Shown here piece after piece: positions 30,538 through 39,901 of a stretch of DNA of 64,000 bases. The stretch lies in assembly GCF_003855255.1 (NCBI RefSeq), contig NZ_CP034072.1, positions 1,178,001 through 1,242,000 of the forward strand. The letters run 5' to 3'. The translations under genes were made by a program, and so were the position numbers. Position 1 is the first letter of the stretch; each line of letters opens with the position of its first letter. Source of the DNA: Mycolicibacterium nivoides (GTDB lineage Bacteria; Actinomycetota; Actinomycetes; Mycobacteriales; Mycobacteriaceae). The notes below the pieces were generated by a model that did not search any database, was not told the DNA's origin, and saw nothing but the letters and a program-made list of their open reading frames with translations.

Positions 30538-31187
30538 CCGAGACTGCACTGACCGTTATGGTCGTCGATGATCATCCGATCTGGCGTGATGCGGTGGCCC
30601 GCGACCTTGCCGACGAGGGGTTCGACGTGGTGGCCACCGCCGACGGCGTCGCTTCGGCGCGCAGGCGCGCCGGGGTGGTGATGCCCGATGTGGTCGTGAT
30701 GGACATGAGCCTGTCCGACGGCAGCGGTGCCACGGCCACCGCGGAGGTGCTCGCCGCGTCGCCGTCGTCACGGGTTCTGGTGCTCTCGGCCTCCGACGAG
30801 CGTGACGACGTCCTGGAGGCGGTGAAGGCCGGGGCCACCGGGTACCTGGTGAAGAGCGCGTCCAAGGCCGAGCTGACCGAGGCGGTACGCGCGACTGCCG
30901 AGGGGCGTGCGGTGTTCACCCCGGGGCTGGCCGGACTGGTGCTCGGCGAGTACCGGCGCATCGCTCAGCGGCCTGACGACGGACCGGCCACTCCGAGCCT
31001 GACCGAGCGGGAGACCGAGGTGCTGCGCCATGTGGCGAAAGGGTTGACGGCCAAGCAGATCGCCACCCGCCTGTCATTGAGCCACCGCACGGTGGAAAAC
31101 CATGTCCAGGCGACGTTCCGCAAGTTGCAGGTCGCCAACCGGGTCGAATTGGCCCGCTACGCGATCGAACACGGCCTCGACGAGTAG
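30534..31187 (+). CDS. NarL/LuxR-family response regulator
   Basis: 217 residues. Receiver domain with VVDDHP acidic pair, phospho-acceptor Asp in VVVMDMSLSDGSG and conserved Lys in VKSASK. C-terminal LuxR HTH (LTERETEVLRHVAKGLTAKQIATRL and SHRTVENHV). Partner of the kinase it overlaps. Targets unknown; the neighbouring DUF2339 and dps genes are candidates by position only. Confidence 0.94.
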   Translation: MTETALTVMVVDDHPIWRDAVARDLADEGFDVVATADGVASARRRAGVVMPDVVVMDMSLSDGSGATATAEVLAASPSSRVLVLSASDERDDVLEAVKAGATGYLVKSASKAELTEAVRATAEGRAVFTPGLAGLVLGEYRRIAQRPDDGPATPSLTERETEVLRHVAKGLTAKQIATRLSLSHRTVENHVQATFRKLQVANRVELARYAIEHGLDE

Positions 31188-31230
31188 TCCTACTCATCAC
31201 GGCAGCCGGTTTTGTTGCCACGATGACCGC

Positions 31231-33009
31231 ATGAGCGAACCTCATCGCGTTGTCATCGGCCGGATGTCGTCGGATCTTGCCGCGATCTCGGCCTATATGA
31301 ACCGGGTTTCGGCGGATCTGGGGGAGTTGGGCCGCCTGCTGGATCAGGCGCCGGTGCCGGTGCCTCCTCCGTTGCCTGCGGCTGCGGTCGTCTCAACATC
31401 GCAGGCGGCGGTCACCGCCCCCGTAGCACCGCGGCCTGCACCCGCAATCGGTCCGGAACGGTCGGAAGGCTGGATCGGCAAGGCGCTCGCGGTGGCCGGG
31501 GTGACGGTGACGCTCACCGGTGTGGTGCTGCTGCTGGTGCTGGCGGCGCAGGCGGGAATTCTGCGACCGGAGTTCAGGGTTGCCGCGGGCGCAGTTCTGG
31601 CTGCAGGCCTCGTCGGCGTCGGGTGGTGGCTCTATCGCCGGCCGGGTGGTCGGGTCGGGGCGATCGCGTTGGCCGCGACGGGCGTTGCCGCCGCGTACAT
31701 GGACGTGATCGCCCTGACGACGATCTATGACTGGGTGTCGGCGCCGGTCGGTCTGGCGTTGGCCGCGGCAATCGGTGGCGGCGGCCTGATGCTGGCGCGC
31801 CGGTGGAACTCCGAGCAACTGGGCTTGTTGGTCCTGGTGCCGCTGATCGGCCTGGCACCGGTGGTCACAGACGGCGTGACCTTGTTGTTGATCGGGTTCA
31901 TGCTGGCCCTGTCGGCGGCCGCGCTGCCGGTCCAGTTCGGTCGGGACTGGGCCTGGTTGTATGCCGCGCGCACCGCGGCGGCCACCTTGCCGCTGTTGAT
32001 CGCGCTGGCCGCGACCTCGATCGACGGGCGGCACGACCTCGTGCTCGCGCTGACCTGCGGGCTCGCGGCAGTACTGGCGTTGGCGGGTGGAGTGCTGGTG
32101 TTGCGCTGGACCACCAGGCCGGCGGCGACGGCGGTTCTGGCGGCGGGCGGCGTCCTGCCGGTGCTCTGCGTGGCGGCTGCCGTCGACCGCGTCATCGCAG
32201 CCCTGATGGCGGCAGCGCTGGCGGCGGCCCTGGTGGCAATCGTGGCGGTCGGCGACCGTGTGCCCGGGGTGAGCGCCGTGGTCTGCCAGGTGTGGTCGGT
32301 GCTCGCGGCCGTCGCCGCGCTGATCTCGGTGCTGGTGGCCTTCGACGGGCCGGTGGCCGGGCCGCTGCTGCTGGCGATGGCCTCCGTGGTCGCCGTGGCC
32401 GGCCGCCGGCACGGCGTGACACGGTGGATAGCCGTAGGCCTGGCGGTGGTGGGCGGCGCCATCTACCTCGGCTCCGCCGGTCCCGACACCTTGATCGAAG
32501 CCACGAAACTGTCTGCAGGGCTTACGATTTCGGTGCTGATCGGCAGTGTTCTGGCCATCGCTTCGGCCGTCGCCATCTCCTGGGCGTGGTCGGCCGACGG
32601 AGAGGCGGATGAGGAGGTGGCCCGGCTGGTGTGGGTGGCCGGGGCTGCGGCGGCCGGGTATGCGGTCACGGTGTTCACCGTCACCGCCGGCGTTGCCATC
32701 GGCGGCACCGGGGCGGGGTTCTTCGGCGGCCACATGGTGGCGACCATCTGCTGGATCGCGGTGGCGGCGGGGTTGCTCGGCTATGCGGCGCGGCGGCCCA
32801 GGGCGCAACGATCGCTGCCGATCGGTTGCGGGATGGCACTCGTCGCCGCCGCCATGGCGAAACTGTTCCTTTTCGACCTGGGGACCCTCGACGGGATGTT
32901 CCGGGTCGCGGTGTTCATCGTCGTCGGGTTGGCGCTGCTGGGCATGGGCGCAGGATATGCGCGCCTGCTCAATCAGCAGGACCAGGTGGCCGGCCGGCAG
33001 CCGCTGTGA
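31231..33009 (+). CDS. DUF2339 polytopic membrane protein
   Basis: 592 residues from ATG 31231. A short N-terminal segment with a heptad-like helix (residues 10-40) and Pro/Ala linker precedes a long series of about 16 or more transmembrane helices rich in Ala, Val, Leu and Gly. DUF2339 features include GxxWLYRR and AKLFLFDLGTLDG near the end. Function unknown. Faces the two-component pair on the same strand with a 43-bp gap. Confidence 0.8.
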   Translation: MSEPHRVVIGRMSSDLAAISAYMNRVSADLGELGRLLDQAPVPVPPPLPAAAVVSTSQAAVTAPVAPRPAPAIGPERSEGWIGKALAVAGVTVTLTGVVLLLVLAAQAGILRPEFRVAAGAVLAAGLVGVGWWLYRRPGGRVGAIALAATGVAAAYMDVIALTTIYDWVSAPVGLALAAAIGGGGLMLARRWNSEQLGLLVLVPLIGLAPVVTDGVTLLLIGFMLALSAAALPVQFGRDWAWLYAARTAAATLPLLIALAATSIDGRHDLVLALTCGLAAVLALAGGVLVLRWTTRPAATAVLAAGGVLPVLCVAAAVDRVIAALMAAALAAALVAIVAVGDRVPGVSAVVCQVWSVLAAVAALISVLVAFDGPVAGPLLLAMASVVAVAGRRHGVTRWIAVGLAVVGGAIYLGSAGPDTLIEATKLSAGLTISVLIGSVLAIASAVAISWAWSADGEADEEVARLVWVAGAAAAGYAVTVFTVTAGVAIGGTGAGFFGGHMVATICWIAVAAGLLGYAARRPRAQRSLPIGCGMALVAAAMAKLFLFDLGTLDGMFRVAVFIVVGLALLGMGAGYARLLNQQDQVAGRQPL

Positions 33010-33068
33010 GCGTCACCACAGATTCGCTAATCTGGATTGATTCCAGAATAGCGGTCGTTGTGTATGGC

Positions 33069-33554
33069 ATGAGTACACGTCGAAACGAATCCGATATCCA
33101 GGGTTACCAGGCCGCACCGGAGCTCAGCGGTCATCTTCAGCAGGTGCTCGTCGACCTGATCGAGCTCGGGCTCCAGGGCAAGCAGGCGCATTGGAACGTC
33201 GTCGGCACGAACTTCCGCGACCTGCACCTGCAACTCGACGAGGTCGTCGATTTTGCCAGGGAGGGCAGCGACACGATCGCCGAACGGATGCGTGCGTTGG
33301 ACGCCGTCCCGGACGGACGGTCGGACACGGTCGTGGCGGACACGACGCTTCCGGAGTTCCCCGCCTACGAGCGCAGCACCGACGAGGTGGTCGACCTCAT
33401 CACCACGCGGATCTACGCGACGGTGGGCACCCTGCGTGGGGTGCACGATTCGGTGGATGCGCATGACCCCACCACCGCCGACATCCTGCACCAGTTGATC
33501 GATGGACTGGAGAAGCTGGCATGGCTGATCAAGTCGGAGAACCGCAAGGTCTAA
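33069..33554 (+). CDS. Dps-family ferritin-like protein (Dps2 type)
   Basis: 161 residues, the length I recall for M. smegmatis Dps2. DNA protection and iron storage as a dodecamer. Ferroxidase ligands fit H41 (KQAHWNVVG), H53/D57 and D68/E72 (EGSDTIAER). ATG 33069. Its stop overlaps the stop of the convergent cyclase gene (33551-33554). Confidence 0.9.
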   Translation: MSTRRNESDIQGYQAAPELSGHLQQVLVDLIELGLQGKQAHWNVVGTNFRDLHLQLDEVVDFAREGSDTIAERMRALDAVPDGRSDTVVADTTLPEFPAYERSTDEVVDLITTRIYATVGTLRGVHDSVDAHDPTTADILHQLIDGLEKLAWLIKSENRKV

Positions 33555-34846
33555 ACACCGGCAGGCGGCACGATCGAGGCGGTACGCATCGGACTGGCAT
33601 TCTCCAGCCGGGTGCGGACCGCCTCGTCGTCGCGGCGCCCGACCAGATACCAGGTGTGCATCAGGCCCTTGCCCTTGATCTCGACATCGCCGCGTTCCTC
33701 GAGCACGAACGCGTGGCTGATCCGCTCGTAGACGTTGTGCGGCACCTGGATTCGCCCGGCCACGTCGGTGGTCTCCATGCGTGAGGCGACGTTGACCGCG
33801 TCGCCCCAGACGTCGTAGAAGAACTTGCGGGCCCCGACCACTCCGGCGACCACGGGACCGGCGGCCAGACCGATGCGCAGTGGCACGGCCCGGCCTCGCG
33901 GGTCCTTGAGGTCGGCGACGGCGTCGGCCAGGTCGAGGGCCAGGCAGGCCAGCGCCTCGATGTGATCGGTACGTGGTTTGGGCACCCCGGCCACCACCAT
34001 GTAGGAGTCACCGCTGGTCTTGACCTTCTCCAAGCCGTGACGATCCACCAGCGCATCGAGATCGGTGTAGAGCCGGTCCAGAAAACCCACCAGGTCTGTC
34101 GGGGTGATGTCACTGGCGCGTTCGGTGTATCCGGCGATGTCGGCGAACAAGATCGAGGCGTCGTCGTACTTGTCGGCGATGATCGTGCGTGACGGTTCTT
34201 TGAGTCGCTGGGCGATCGTGGTCGGCAGGATGTTGCCCAGCAGCTGCTCGGAACGCTGATATTCGGCTTCCATGGCCTGCTCGGCCCGGGACATTTCGCG
34301 CAGCGACAACCAGACCGTGGCAAACACCATCACCGCGGCGGATACGGCGGAGCTCACGAAGCCCGCTGTGAGTGCCCACGGCGGCCCGACGCCCCGGTCG
34401 TCGGGAACCAGGACTTCCAGCACGATCGTGGCGGCCACGCCCAGGGCCGCCAGCGTCCCCGCCAGCACGATGCGCTCGATTCCGAACACCAGGACCGCCA
34501 GCGACGCCGCGACGAGGAAGTAGAACTGCAAGCCCGAGCCGGTGCCGATCGCGAAGCACATCACCGACACCGACACGTACGCGAAGAGGAAGAACGCCAG
34601 TGGCGCGATCAGCTCGCCGAACCGGTACAGCAGGGGCACCAGCAGGAACAGAACTGCGGAAACAAGGTTGACGAAGGCCAGCCGCCACATCGGCCCGCCC
34701 AGGGCCAGCTGGAAGATTCCGAACCCTCCCGACACTGCGGCGGCGATCCACGTCGCGATGGTCAAAACGCGCAGACGGCTCGATATGCACTCGGCGTAAT
34801 GCCGAGTGCGGGCCGACACGCGGTTGTCCAACGCGACCTCGGGCAT
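33551..34846 (-). CDS. cya: membrane class III adenylate cyclase (Rv1625c-like)
   Basis: 431 residues. Six N-terminal membrane helices, then a linker (RSEQLLGNILPTTIAQRL) and a mammalian-like class III catalytic domain: metal Asp in ILFADIAGYTERAS, adenine-selecting Lys-Asp pair in EKVKTSGDSYM, and transition-state Asn/Arg in WGDAVNVASRME. Makes cAMP as a homodimer. ATG 34846 chosen; upstream in-frame GTG codons could extend it. It marks the right end of the conserved synteny block. Confidence 0.92.
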   Translation of the reverse strand: MPEVALDNRVSARTRHYAECISSRLRVLTIATWIAAAVSGGFGIFQLALGGPMWRLAFVNLVSAVLFLLVPLLYRFGELIAPLAFFLFAYVSVSVMCFAIGTGSGLQFYFLVAASLAVLVFGIERIVLAGTLAALGVAATIVLEVLVPDDRGVGPPWALTAGFVSSAVSAAVMVFATVWLSLREMSRAEQAMEAEYQRSEQLLGNILPTTIAQRLKEPSRTIIADKYDDASILFADIAGYTERASDITPTDLVGFLDRLYTDLDALVDRHGLEKVKTSGDSYMVVAGVPKPRTDHIEALACLALDLADAVADLKDPRGRAVPLRIGLAAGPVVAGVVGARKFFYDVWGDAVNVASRMETTDVAGRIQVPHNVYERISHAFVLEERGDVEIKGKGLMHTWYLVGRRDDEAVRTRLENASPMRTASIVPPAGV

Positions 34847-35043
34847 ACACACCGGGCGGCGGAACTCGCTGACCACCACGAACAAAGCGTATCGCCGTCG
34901 GCCACCCGGCCGGTCGACATTGGCCGTGCTGCTCTCAACGGCATGGTCCAGCAAACCCGATCAGATCCCGGTATGTCACAATGGGAACTTGTTCCAGTGA
35001 GCGTGGCACTTCTGCCGCCGATCTCTTCTGGGGGGACTCCTTC

Positions 35044-36021
35044 GTGGACCGGTCATGGATGCGGTACACCGCAGCTGGCTGTGCAATCGCTTGTGGCGCC
35101 ATGGTCGCCGGGCCGGGCGTGCTCGGTACCGGGGTGGCCTCGGCTCACCTGTTCGGTATCGACATCGACGTCCTGGACATCTTCGATCACAAGGAAAAGA
35201 AGAAGAAGTCCGATCACAGCGCCAAGGTCGGTAACCAGCGAACCGGTGCGTCCAAGAAATCTGGTGGCAGCCTCGGCGGGCCGAATGCGTCGGCAGGGCC
35301 GAAGGCCAAGGTGGGCGCAAGCGAGGCGCCGGCGCCTTCGGCCGCCCGTTCCGCTTCGACGGCCGAGGCTCCGCAGTCGACGGGCGTCGGCACGACCGGG
35401 CAGGCTCCGTCGGCAGCTGTCACCGGTGGGACCGGGCAGGCTCCTTCTTCCGCGGTCGTGACCGGCGGGACCGGGCAGGCGCCCTCGGCCGTCGTGACCG
35501 GTGGTGGCGGAGGCGGCGGAGGAGTGCCGACCAACGCCAACATCGGCAGGGCCCCGAATCTGGCGCCCGTGCCCACCGCCCCGAGCAGCCGGGCAATCGT
35601 GATCCGGTCGGCCCCGCCCAAGGCCCCGGCTGCGCCGGCCCCGGCGATACCTGCGGCGCCGGTCGTTCCGGTCGCCCCCGCACCGGTGGCCATCCCTCCG
35701 GTTCCGGCGCTCCCGGCCCCCGTGCCGTCGGCGCCACCGGCGGCCGCTCCGCCCGCCGGTCCGAGTGCTCCGATCGTTCCGGCGCCCAGGTCCGAACCCC
35801 CGGCAGCGCAGCAACTTTCGGTACCGGCCGTGCCAGAGTCGTTCCGGCTCGGCTATGCCGACTATCTGCGAACGGCCAGCACCAGCGACCTCCTGTTGGC
35901 GGTGCTGCCCGGACTGGGCGGCATGGTGCTGATGACGGCGGCCGGCGGTGTGGTCGGTTTCCGCCAGGCCCGGGCCGCGCAAACACTCCCGTCGCCGCAG
36001 ATCGCCCGATTCCTGCCCTAG
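35044..36021 (+). CDS. secreted/anchored Pro-Ala-rich protein
   Basis: 325 residues from GTG 35044, preceded by TGGGGGGA. A signal peptide (to about residue 35, GVASAH) leads to a Lys-rich patch (EKKKKSDH), a Gly/Ser/Ala linker with three GTGQAPS-type repeats, a long Pro/Ala/Val segment, then FRLGYADYLRT and a C-terminal membrane helix (about 285-305). The layout suggests an exported wall-spanning protein tethered by its C terminus. I do not recognise a family. First gene after the core synteny breaks. Confidence 0.65.
   Translation: MDRSWMRYTAAGCAIACGAMVAGPGVLGTGVASAHLFGIDIDVLDIFDHKEKKKKSDHSAKVGNQRTGASKKSGGSLGGPNASAGPKAKVGASEAPAPSAARSASTAEAPQSTGVGTTGQAPSAAVTGGTGQAPSSAVVTGGTGQAPSAVVTGGGGGGGGVPTNANIGRAPNLAPVPTAPSSRAIVIRSAPPKAPAAPAPAIPAAPVVPVAPAPVAIPPVPALPAPVPSAPPAAAPPAGPSAPIVPAPRSEPPAAQQLSVPAVPESFRLGYADYLRTASTSDLLLAVLPGLGGMVLMTAAGGVVGFRQARAAQTLPSPQIARFLP
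35395..35505 (+). repeat. three in-frame 36-39 nt repeats
   Basis: Units encode TGQAPSAAVTGG, TGQAPSSAVVTGG and TGQAPSAVVTGG, followed by a Gly8 run. Coding low-complexity repeat inside the Pro/Ala-rich protein. Confidence 0.8.
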
Positions 36022-36528
36022 ACGCATTCAGAAATCCGGTAGCACCTGAACCCGGGTGACCGGGGTGGGTGAATGGTGCCGGCGCGAGTGTCGGATGGAT
36101 TCATCGACGTGAGGTTGCCTCCGTCGAAGCGCGCGTGGGAATGGCGCATTTCGTGGTCCTTTCATAGAAAGTTCATAGCTACCTCCCAGCGCGGATGCCG
36201 AGCGCATAGGCTGCGAAGTGCTCGAACAGCGGTAGTCGGCAGCGGTCTCGCTTGGTGTGCCAGCGGTGGAGGCTTCGAAGCGATTGCCAAGGCGTTGAAC
36301 CGATTCCGGTCAACTGACTCGTTTGCGACAAATTGACGCACCGGCATGGTTTACTCTTCGGGATCGGTTGCGCTCATCGACGGGCGCCGCACGTTTGCGG
36401 GAGCTTCGTGCAGGGTCCGGCCTGGGATGTCACCGCGTCCGAGGCCCGATCGTTCGCATCCGATCTGCAAATGCATGTTCGCGCACCCACCAGGGTGTCG
36501 ACACGGAAGACAGTCGGAGGAACTCGCG
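36022..36528. other. 507-bp intergenic region before mmpS4
   Basis: No convincing gene. It contains a PhoP-box-like direct repeat (36162-36179). TTGACG (36333) and TACTCT (36352) are only 13 bp apart, so I do not call them a promoter. A Shine-Dalgarno GGAGG (36516-36520) ends the region. It is the likely control region of the lipopeptide export and biosynthesis block. Confidence 0.5.
36162..36179 (+). promoter_or_regulatory. PhoP-box-like direct repeat
   Basis: TCATAGA-N4-TCATAGC: two 7-mers separated by 4 bp, the geometry of the mycobacterial PhoP site (TCACAGC-N4-TCACAGC). Identity to that consensus is 5/7 and 6/7. Located about 350 bp before mmpS4. Confidence 0.35.
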
Positions 36529-36960
36529 ATTTTCAGGATCCTGAAGCGGCTGTGGATTCCGCTGGTGCTGGTGGTGGTGGGAGTCGCAGGCGGATTTACC
36601 GTGTCGCGATTGCACGGCGTCTTCGGCAGCGAGAGCCGCCCCGCGTACACGAGCGCCGAACGTGAGGAGAAGCGACCCCACGACCCCAAACACCTGGTTT
36701 ACGAGGTGTTCGGCCCTCCGGGGACGCTGGCGACCATCAGCTATTTCGATGCCGACGCCGAGCCGAAGCTCGTCAGGGATGCGCCGCTGCCATGGTCGAT
36801 GGACTTCCCGATCTCGGACGCGACGGCGATGGGAAACATCTCCGCGCAAGGCAATGCTGACTCGATCGGATGTCGCATACTCGTCGGCGACGAGGTGAAG
36901 GACGAGAAGGTCCGGACTGGCGTGAGTGCCTTCACCTTCTGTCAGCTGAAGGCCGCATGA
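36529..36960 (+). CDS. mmpS4: MmpS4-family accessory membrane protein, probable ATT start
   Basis: 143 residues. One N-terminal helix ([16 protein letters not shown]) followed by the MmpS domain: [44 protein letters not shown] and C-terminal FTFCQLKAA. Works with MmpL4 in GPL assembly or export. The start is inferred: GGAGG at 36516-36520 lies 8 nt before ATT 36529, which yields the usual MmpS4 N terminus (M)[14 protein letters not shown] 36475 would add 18 residues without a ribosome site. It overlaps mmpL4a by ATGA. Confidence 0.9.
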   Translation: MFRILKRLWIPLVLVVVGVAGGFTVSRLHGVFGSESRPAYTSAEREEKRPHDPKHLVYEVFGPPGTLATISYFDADAEPKLVRDAPLPWSMDFPISDATAMGNISAQGNADSIGCRILVGDEVKDEKVRTGVSAFTFCQLKAA

Positions 36961-39857
36961 GCACGGACAGTGAGCCGATAACGGAGCCGTTGCCCGTAGC
37001 CAGGCGCCGCCCGTTCATCGCACGCATGGTCCGCGTGCTGTCGGTGCCGATCATCCTCGGATGGTTGGCGATCACCGTCATCCTGAGCGTCGCAGTTCCG
37101 TCGCTCGAGCAGGTGGAGAAAGAGCACCCGGTAGCGATGGATCCCATCGCCGCACCGTCGTTCGAGGCGATGCAGCGCATGGGGCAACTATTCGGCGAAG
37201 CCGGCTCGGGCGCGGTCGCGATGATCGTCATTGAGGGCGAGGAACCGCTCGGCGACGCTGCACACAGCTATTACGACGAGATGGTTCGTCAGTTGAAGGC
37301 CGACACCACGCATGTCGTGCACGTCCAGGACTTCTGGGGCGACCCGATGACCCAGGGCGCTGCGCAGAGTGTCGACGGCAAGGCCACATACGTACAGGTG
37401 ACTCTCACCAGCAACCAGGACATCTCGGCGGTCAAGTCCGTTGAGGCGATGCGCGCGATCGTGGACCGGATACCGGCGCCGCAGGGGATCACGACCTATG
37501 TCACGGGACCGGCGGCATTCGCCGCGGATCTGGGCCCGGCAGGCAACCGGACGGTGGGGTTGGTCACCTCGTTGAGCCTCACGGTCATCTTCGTGATGTT
37601 GCTGCTTGTCTATCGGTCGATCATCTCCGTCATTCTCATGCTGCTGGTTGTCGGCATCGAATTGACGGTGGCCCGAGGGGTTGTGGCGTTTCTCGGCAGT
37701 CTCGGGGTCATCGGTATCACGACGTTTGTCGTCAATCTTCTGGTGGCGCTCGCGATCGCGGCGGGAACCGACTACGGCATCTTCTTCACGGGGCGCTATC
37801 AGGAGGCGCGCCAGGCCGGCGAGGACAAAGAGGCGGCGTTCTATACGACGTTCAGCAGCGTCGCGAAGGTGGTCGTCGGTTCCGGCATGACGATCGCCGG
37901 GGCGATTCTCTGTCTGCACTTCACCCGTCTGCCGGTCTATCAGACTCTCGGCGTTCCCACTGCCGTGGGCATGGCTGCCGCCGTGTTGGTGGCCGTCACA
38001 CTCGTCCCCGCAGTCATCGCCGTGGGTAGCCGCTTCGGGCTGTTCGAACCCAAGCGGAAGCTCACCACCCGTCGGTGGCGGAAGGTGGGCACTGCGGTCG
38101 TCCGGTGGCCCGGGCCCATTCTCATCGCGACGTGCGCGGTCTCGCTCATCGGCCTGCTGGCGCTTCCCGCGTACAAGCCGAGCTACAACGACCAGAATTA
38201 CATCCCGCAGGACATCCCCGCCAACGTGGGTTATGCGGCAGCGACGCGACATTTTCCCCAGTCATTGATGATGGCGCCCGACATTCTGTTGGTCGAGGCC
38301 GACCACGACATGCGGAATCCGATCGACTTTCTGGTCTTGAACAAACTGGCCAAGGGTGTGCAATCCGTGCCGGGAGTCGCCATGGTCCAGGCCCCGACCC
38401 GTCCCGCCGGTGAGCCACTCAAACACTCCACGATTCCGTTCATGCTCAGCATGAGCAACGCGTCTCAAACCCATTTGATGCCGTTCCAGAAGGATCGAAT
38501 GGACGACCTGCTGGTGCAGGCCGACGACATGACGAAAACGATTGCCATCGTCAAGCGCATGCAAGCACTGACGGAAGAGATGGTCAGCACCACGCATCAA
38601 ATGGTCGCCGATACCCACGAGCTGCAAACGGTGACCAATCAACTGCGCGATCACGTTGCGAACTTCGACGATTTCTTCCGACCGATCCGGAACTACTTCT
38701 ACTGGGAACCGCACTGCTACACGATTCCGATATGTTCGTCGATCAGAGGGGTTTTCGACACACTCGACGGGATTGACCAAATCACCGTCAAGATGGTCAG
38801 CCTGGTTGACAACCTCGATCGACTCGACGCAATTCTGCCGCAATTGGCCGCTCAGTTTCCGGTGATGATCTCGACCATGGAATCCACCCGAACCATGATG
38901 CTGACGATGCACAGCACCATGTCCGGGATCATGGATCAAATGGCGACGTCGAACGACAACGCCACCGCGATGGGCAAGGCATTCGACGCTGCCCAGAACG
39001 ACGACTCCTTCTATCTGCCTCCGGAAGTCTTCGACAACAAGGACTTCCAGCGCGTCATGGACATCTTCCTGTCACCGGACGGGAAAGCGGCCCGCATGCT
39101 CATCACCCAGCGAGGCGACCCAGCGACGACTGAGGGCATGTCGTTGGTCGACCCGATCGAAACCGCGGCCGAAGAAGCGCTCAAGGGCACGCCGCTGCAA
39201 AATGCCTCGATCTATCTCACGGGCACCGCAGCGTCGGTGAAAGACCTGGTCGAAGCGTCCAAATACGACCTTCTGATCGCGGCTGTCGCCGCACTCTGCC
39301 TCATTTTCGGCATCATGCTGGTGGTGACGCGGAGCTTCATCGCCGCACTGGTCATCGTCGGCACGGTGGCGCTTTCACTGGGCGCGGCCTTCGGGCTTTC
39401 CGTGCTCATCTGGCAGCACATCCTCGGTATGCCCTTGAACTGGGTGGTGCTGGCGATGTCCGTGATCGTTCTGTTGGCGGTGGGTTCTGATTACAACCTG
39501 CTGCTGGTATCCCGGATGAAAGAGGAGATCGGCGCCGGGATCAACACCGGCATCATCCGGGCCATGGGCGGCAGCGGCAAGGTGGTGACAGCTGCCGGCC
39601 TGGTGTTCGCGTTCACGATGTTGGTGATGGTCGTAAGTGACCTGGTCACCATCGGGCAGTTGGGTGCCACCATCGGCGTCGGTCTGTTGTTCGACACCCT
39701 GGTGGTACGCGCATTCATGACGCCGGCGATCGCCGCGCTGCTGGGGCGGTGGTTCTGGTGGCCGCAACGGGTGCATCCACGGCCGCTCAGTGCAACAGCG
39801 CGCCCCTCCGGCCGCGGCCAGCTTGTGCGGTCGATCCTGCAGAGAGAAGAGCGCTGA
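36957..39857 (+). CDS. mmpL4a: MmpL4a RND-family lipid transporter
   Basis: 966 residues. Twelve-helix MMPL/RND transporter with two large outer domains (about residues 60-200 and 430-760). Proton-relay Asp-Tyr pairs sit in [10 protein letters not shown] and [10 protein letters not shown]. The second outer loop has a long helical hairpin with MQALTEEM and two Cys pairs ([10 protein letters not shown]). Moves GPL-type lipopeptides or their precursors across the membrane with MmpS4 and MmpL4b. ATG 36957 overlaps the mmpS4 stop. Confidence 0.94.
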   Translation: MSTDSEPITEPLPVARRRPFIARMVRVLSVPIILGWLAITVILSVAVPSLEQVEKEHPVAMDPIAAPSFEAMQRMGQLFGEAGSGAVAMIVIEGEEPLGDAAHSYYDEMVRQLKADTTHVVHVQDFWGDPMTQGAAQSVDGKATYVQVTLTSNQDISAVKSVEAMRAIVDRIPAPQGITTYVTGPAAFAADLGPAGNRTVGLVTSLSLTVIFVMLLLVYRSIISVILMLLVVGIELTVARGVVAFLGSLGVIGITTFVVNLLVALAIAAGTDYGIFFTGRYQEARQAGEDKEAAFYTTFSSVAKVVVGSGMTIAGAILCLHFTRLPVYQTLGVPTAVGMAAAVLVAVTLVPAVIAVGSRFGLFEPKRKLTTRRWRKVGTAVVRWPGPILIATCAVSLIGLLALPAYKPSYNDQNYIPQDIPANVGYAAATRHFPQSLMMAPDILLVEADHDMRNPIDFLVLNKLAKGVQSVPGVAMVQAPTRPAGEPLKHSTIPFMLSMSNASQTHLMPFQKDRMDDLLVQADDMTKTIAIVKRMQALTEEMVSTTHQMVADTHELQTVTNQLRDHVANFDDFFRPIRNYFYWEPHCYTIPICSSIRGVFDTLDGIDQITVKMVSLVDNLDRLDAILPQLAAQFPVMISTMESTRTMMLTMHSTMSGIMDQMATSNDNATAMGKAFDAAQNDDSFYLPPEVFDNKDFQRVMDIFLSPDGKAARMLITQRGDPATTEGMSLVDPIETAAEEALKGTPLQNASIYLTGTAASVKDLVEASKYDLLIAAVAALCLIFGIMLVVTRSFIAALVIVGTVALSLGAAFGLSVLIWQHILGMPLNWVVLAMSVIVLLAVGSDYNLLLVSRMKEEIGAGINTGIIRAMGGSGKVVTAAGLVFAFTMLVMVVSDLVTIGQLGATIGVGLLFDTLVVRAFMTPAIAALLGRWFWWPQRVHPRPLSATARPSGRGQLVRSILQREER

Positions 39858-39862
39858 CAGCC

Positions 39863-39901
39863 ATGAATGCGTCTTCCTTCTGTGCGGTGAAAGCCGCATG
39901 A
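39863..39901 (+). pseudogene. vestige of an mmpS C terminus before mmpL4b
   Basis: A 12-codon frame, [12 protein letters not shown] then TGA, overlaps the mmpL4b ATG as ATGA. Its end matches the end of MmpS4 (FCQLKAA) at protein and DNA level (CTTCTGT, then GAA-GCCGCATGAGCA), and the ATGA overlap with the following mmpL is the same. Best read as the tail of a second mmpS lost after duplication of an mmpS-mmpL pair. Confidence 0.6.

Noticed and set aside
36333..36357. TTGACG / TACTCT as a promoter for mmpS4
   Set aside because: Spacing is 13 bp rather than 16-19, and the pair lies about 170 bp upstream of the gene.
36346..36528. 61-codon N-terminal extension of mmpS4 to ATG 36346
   Set aside because: No ribosome site and no similarity to MmpS proteins; the GGAGG before ATT 36529 explains the start better.
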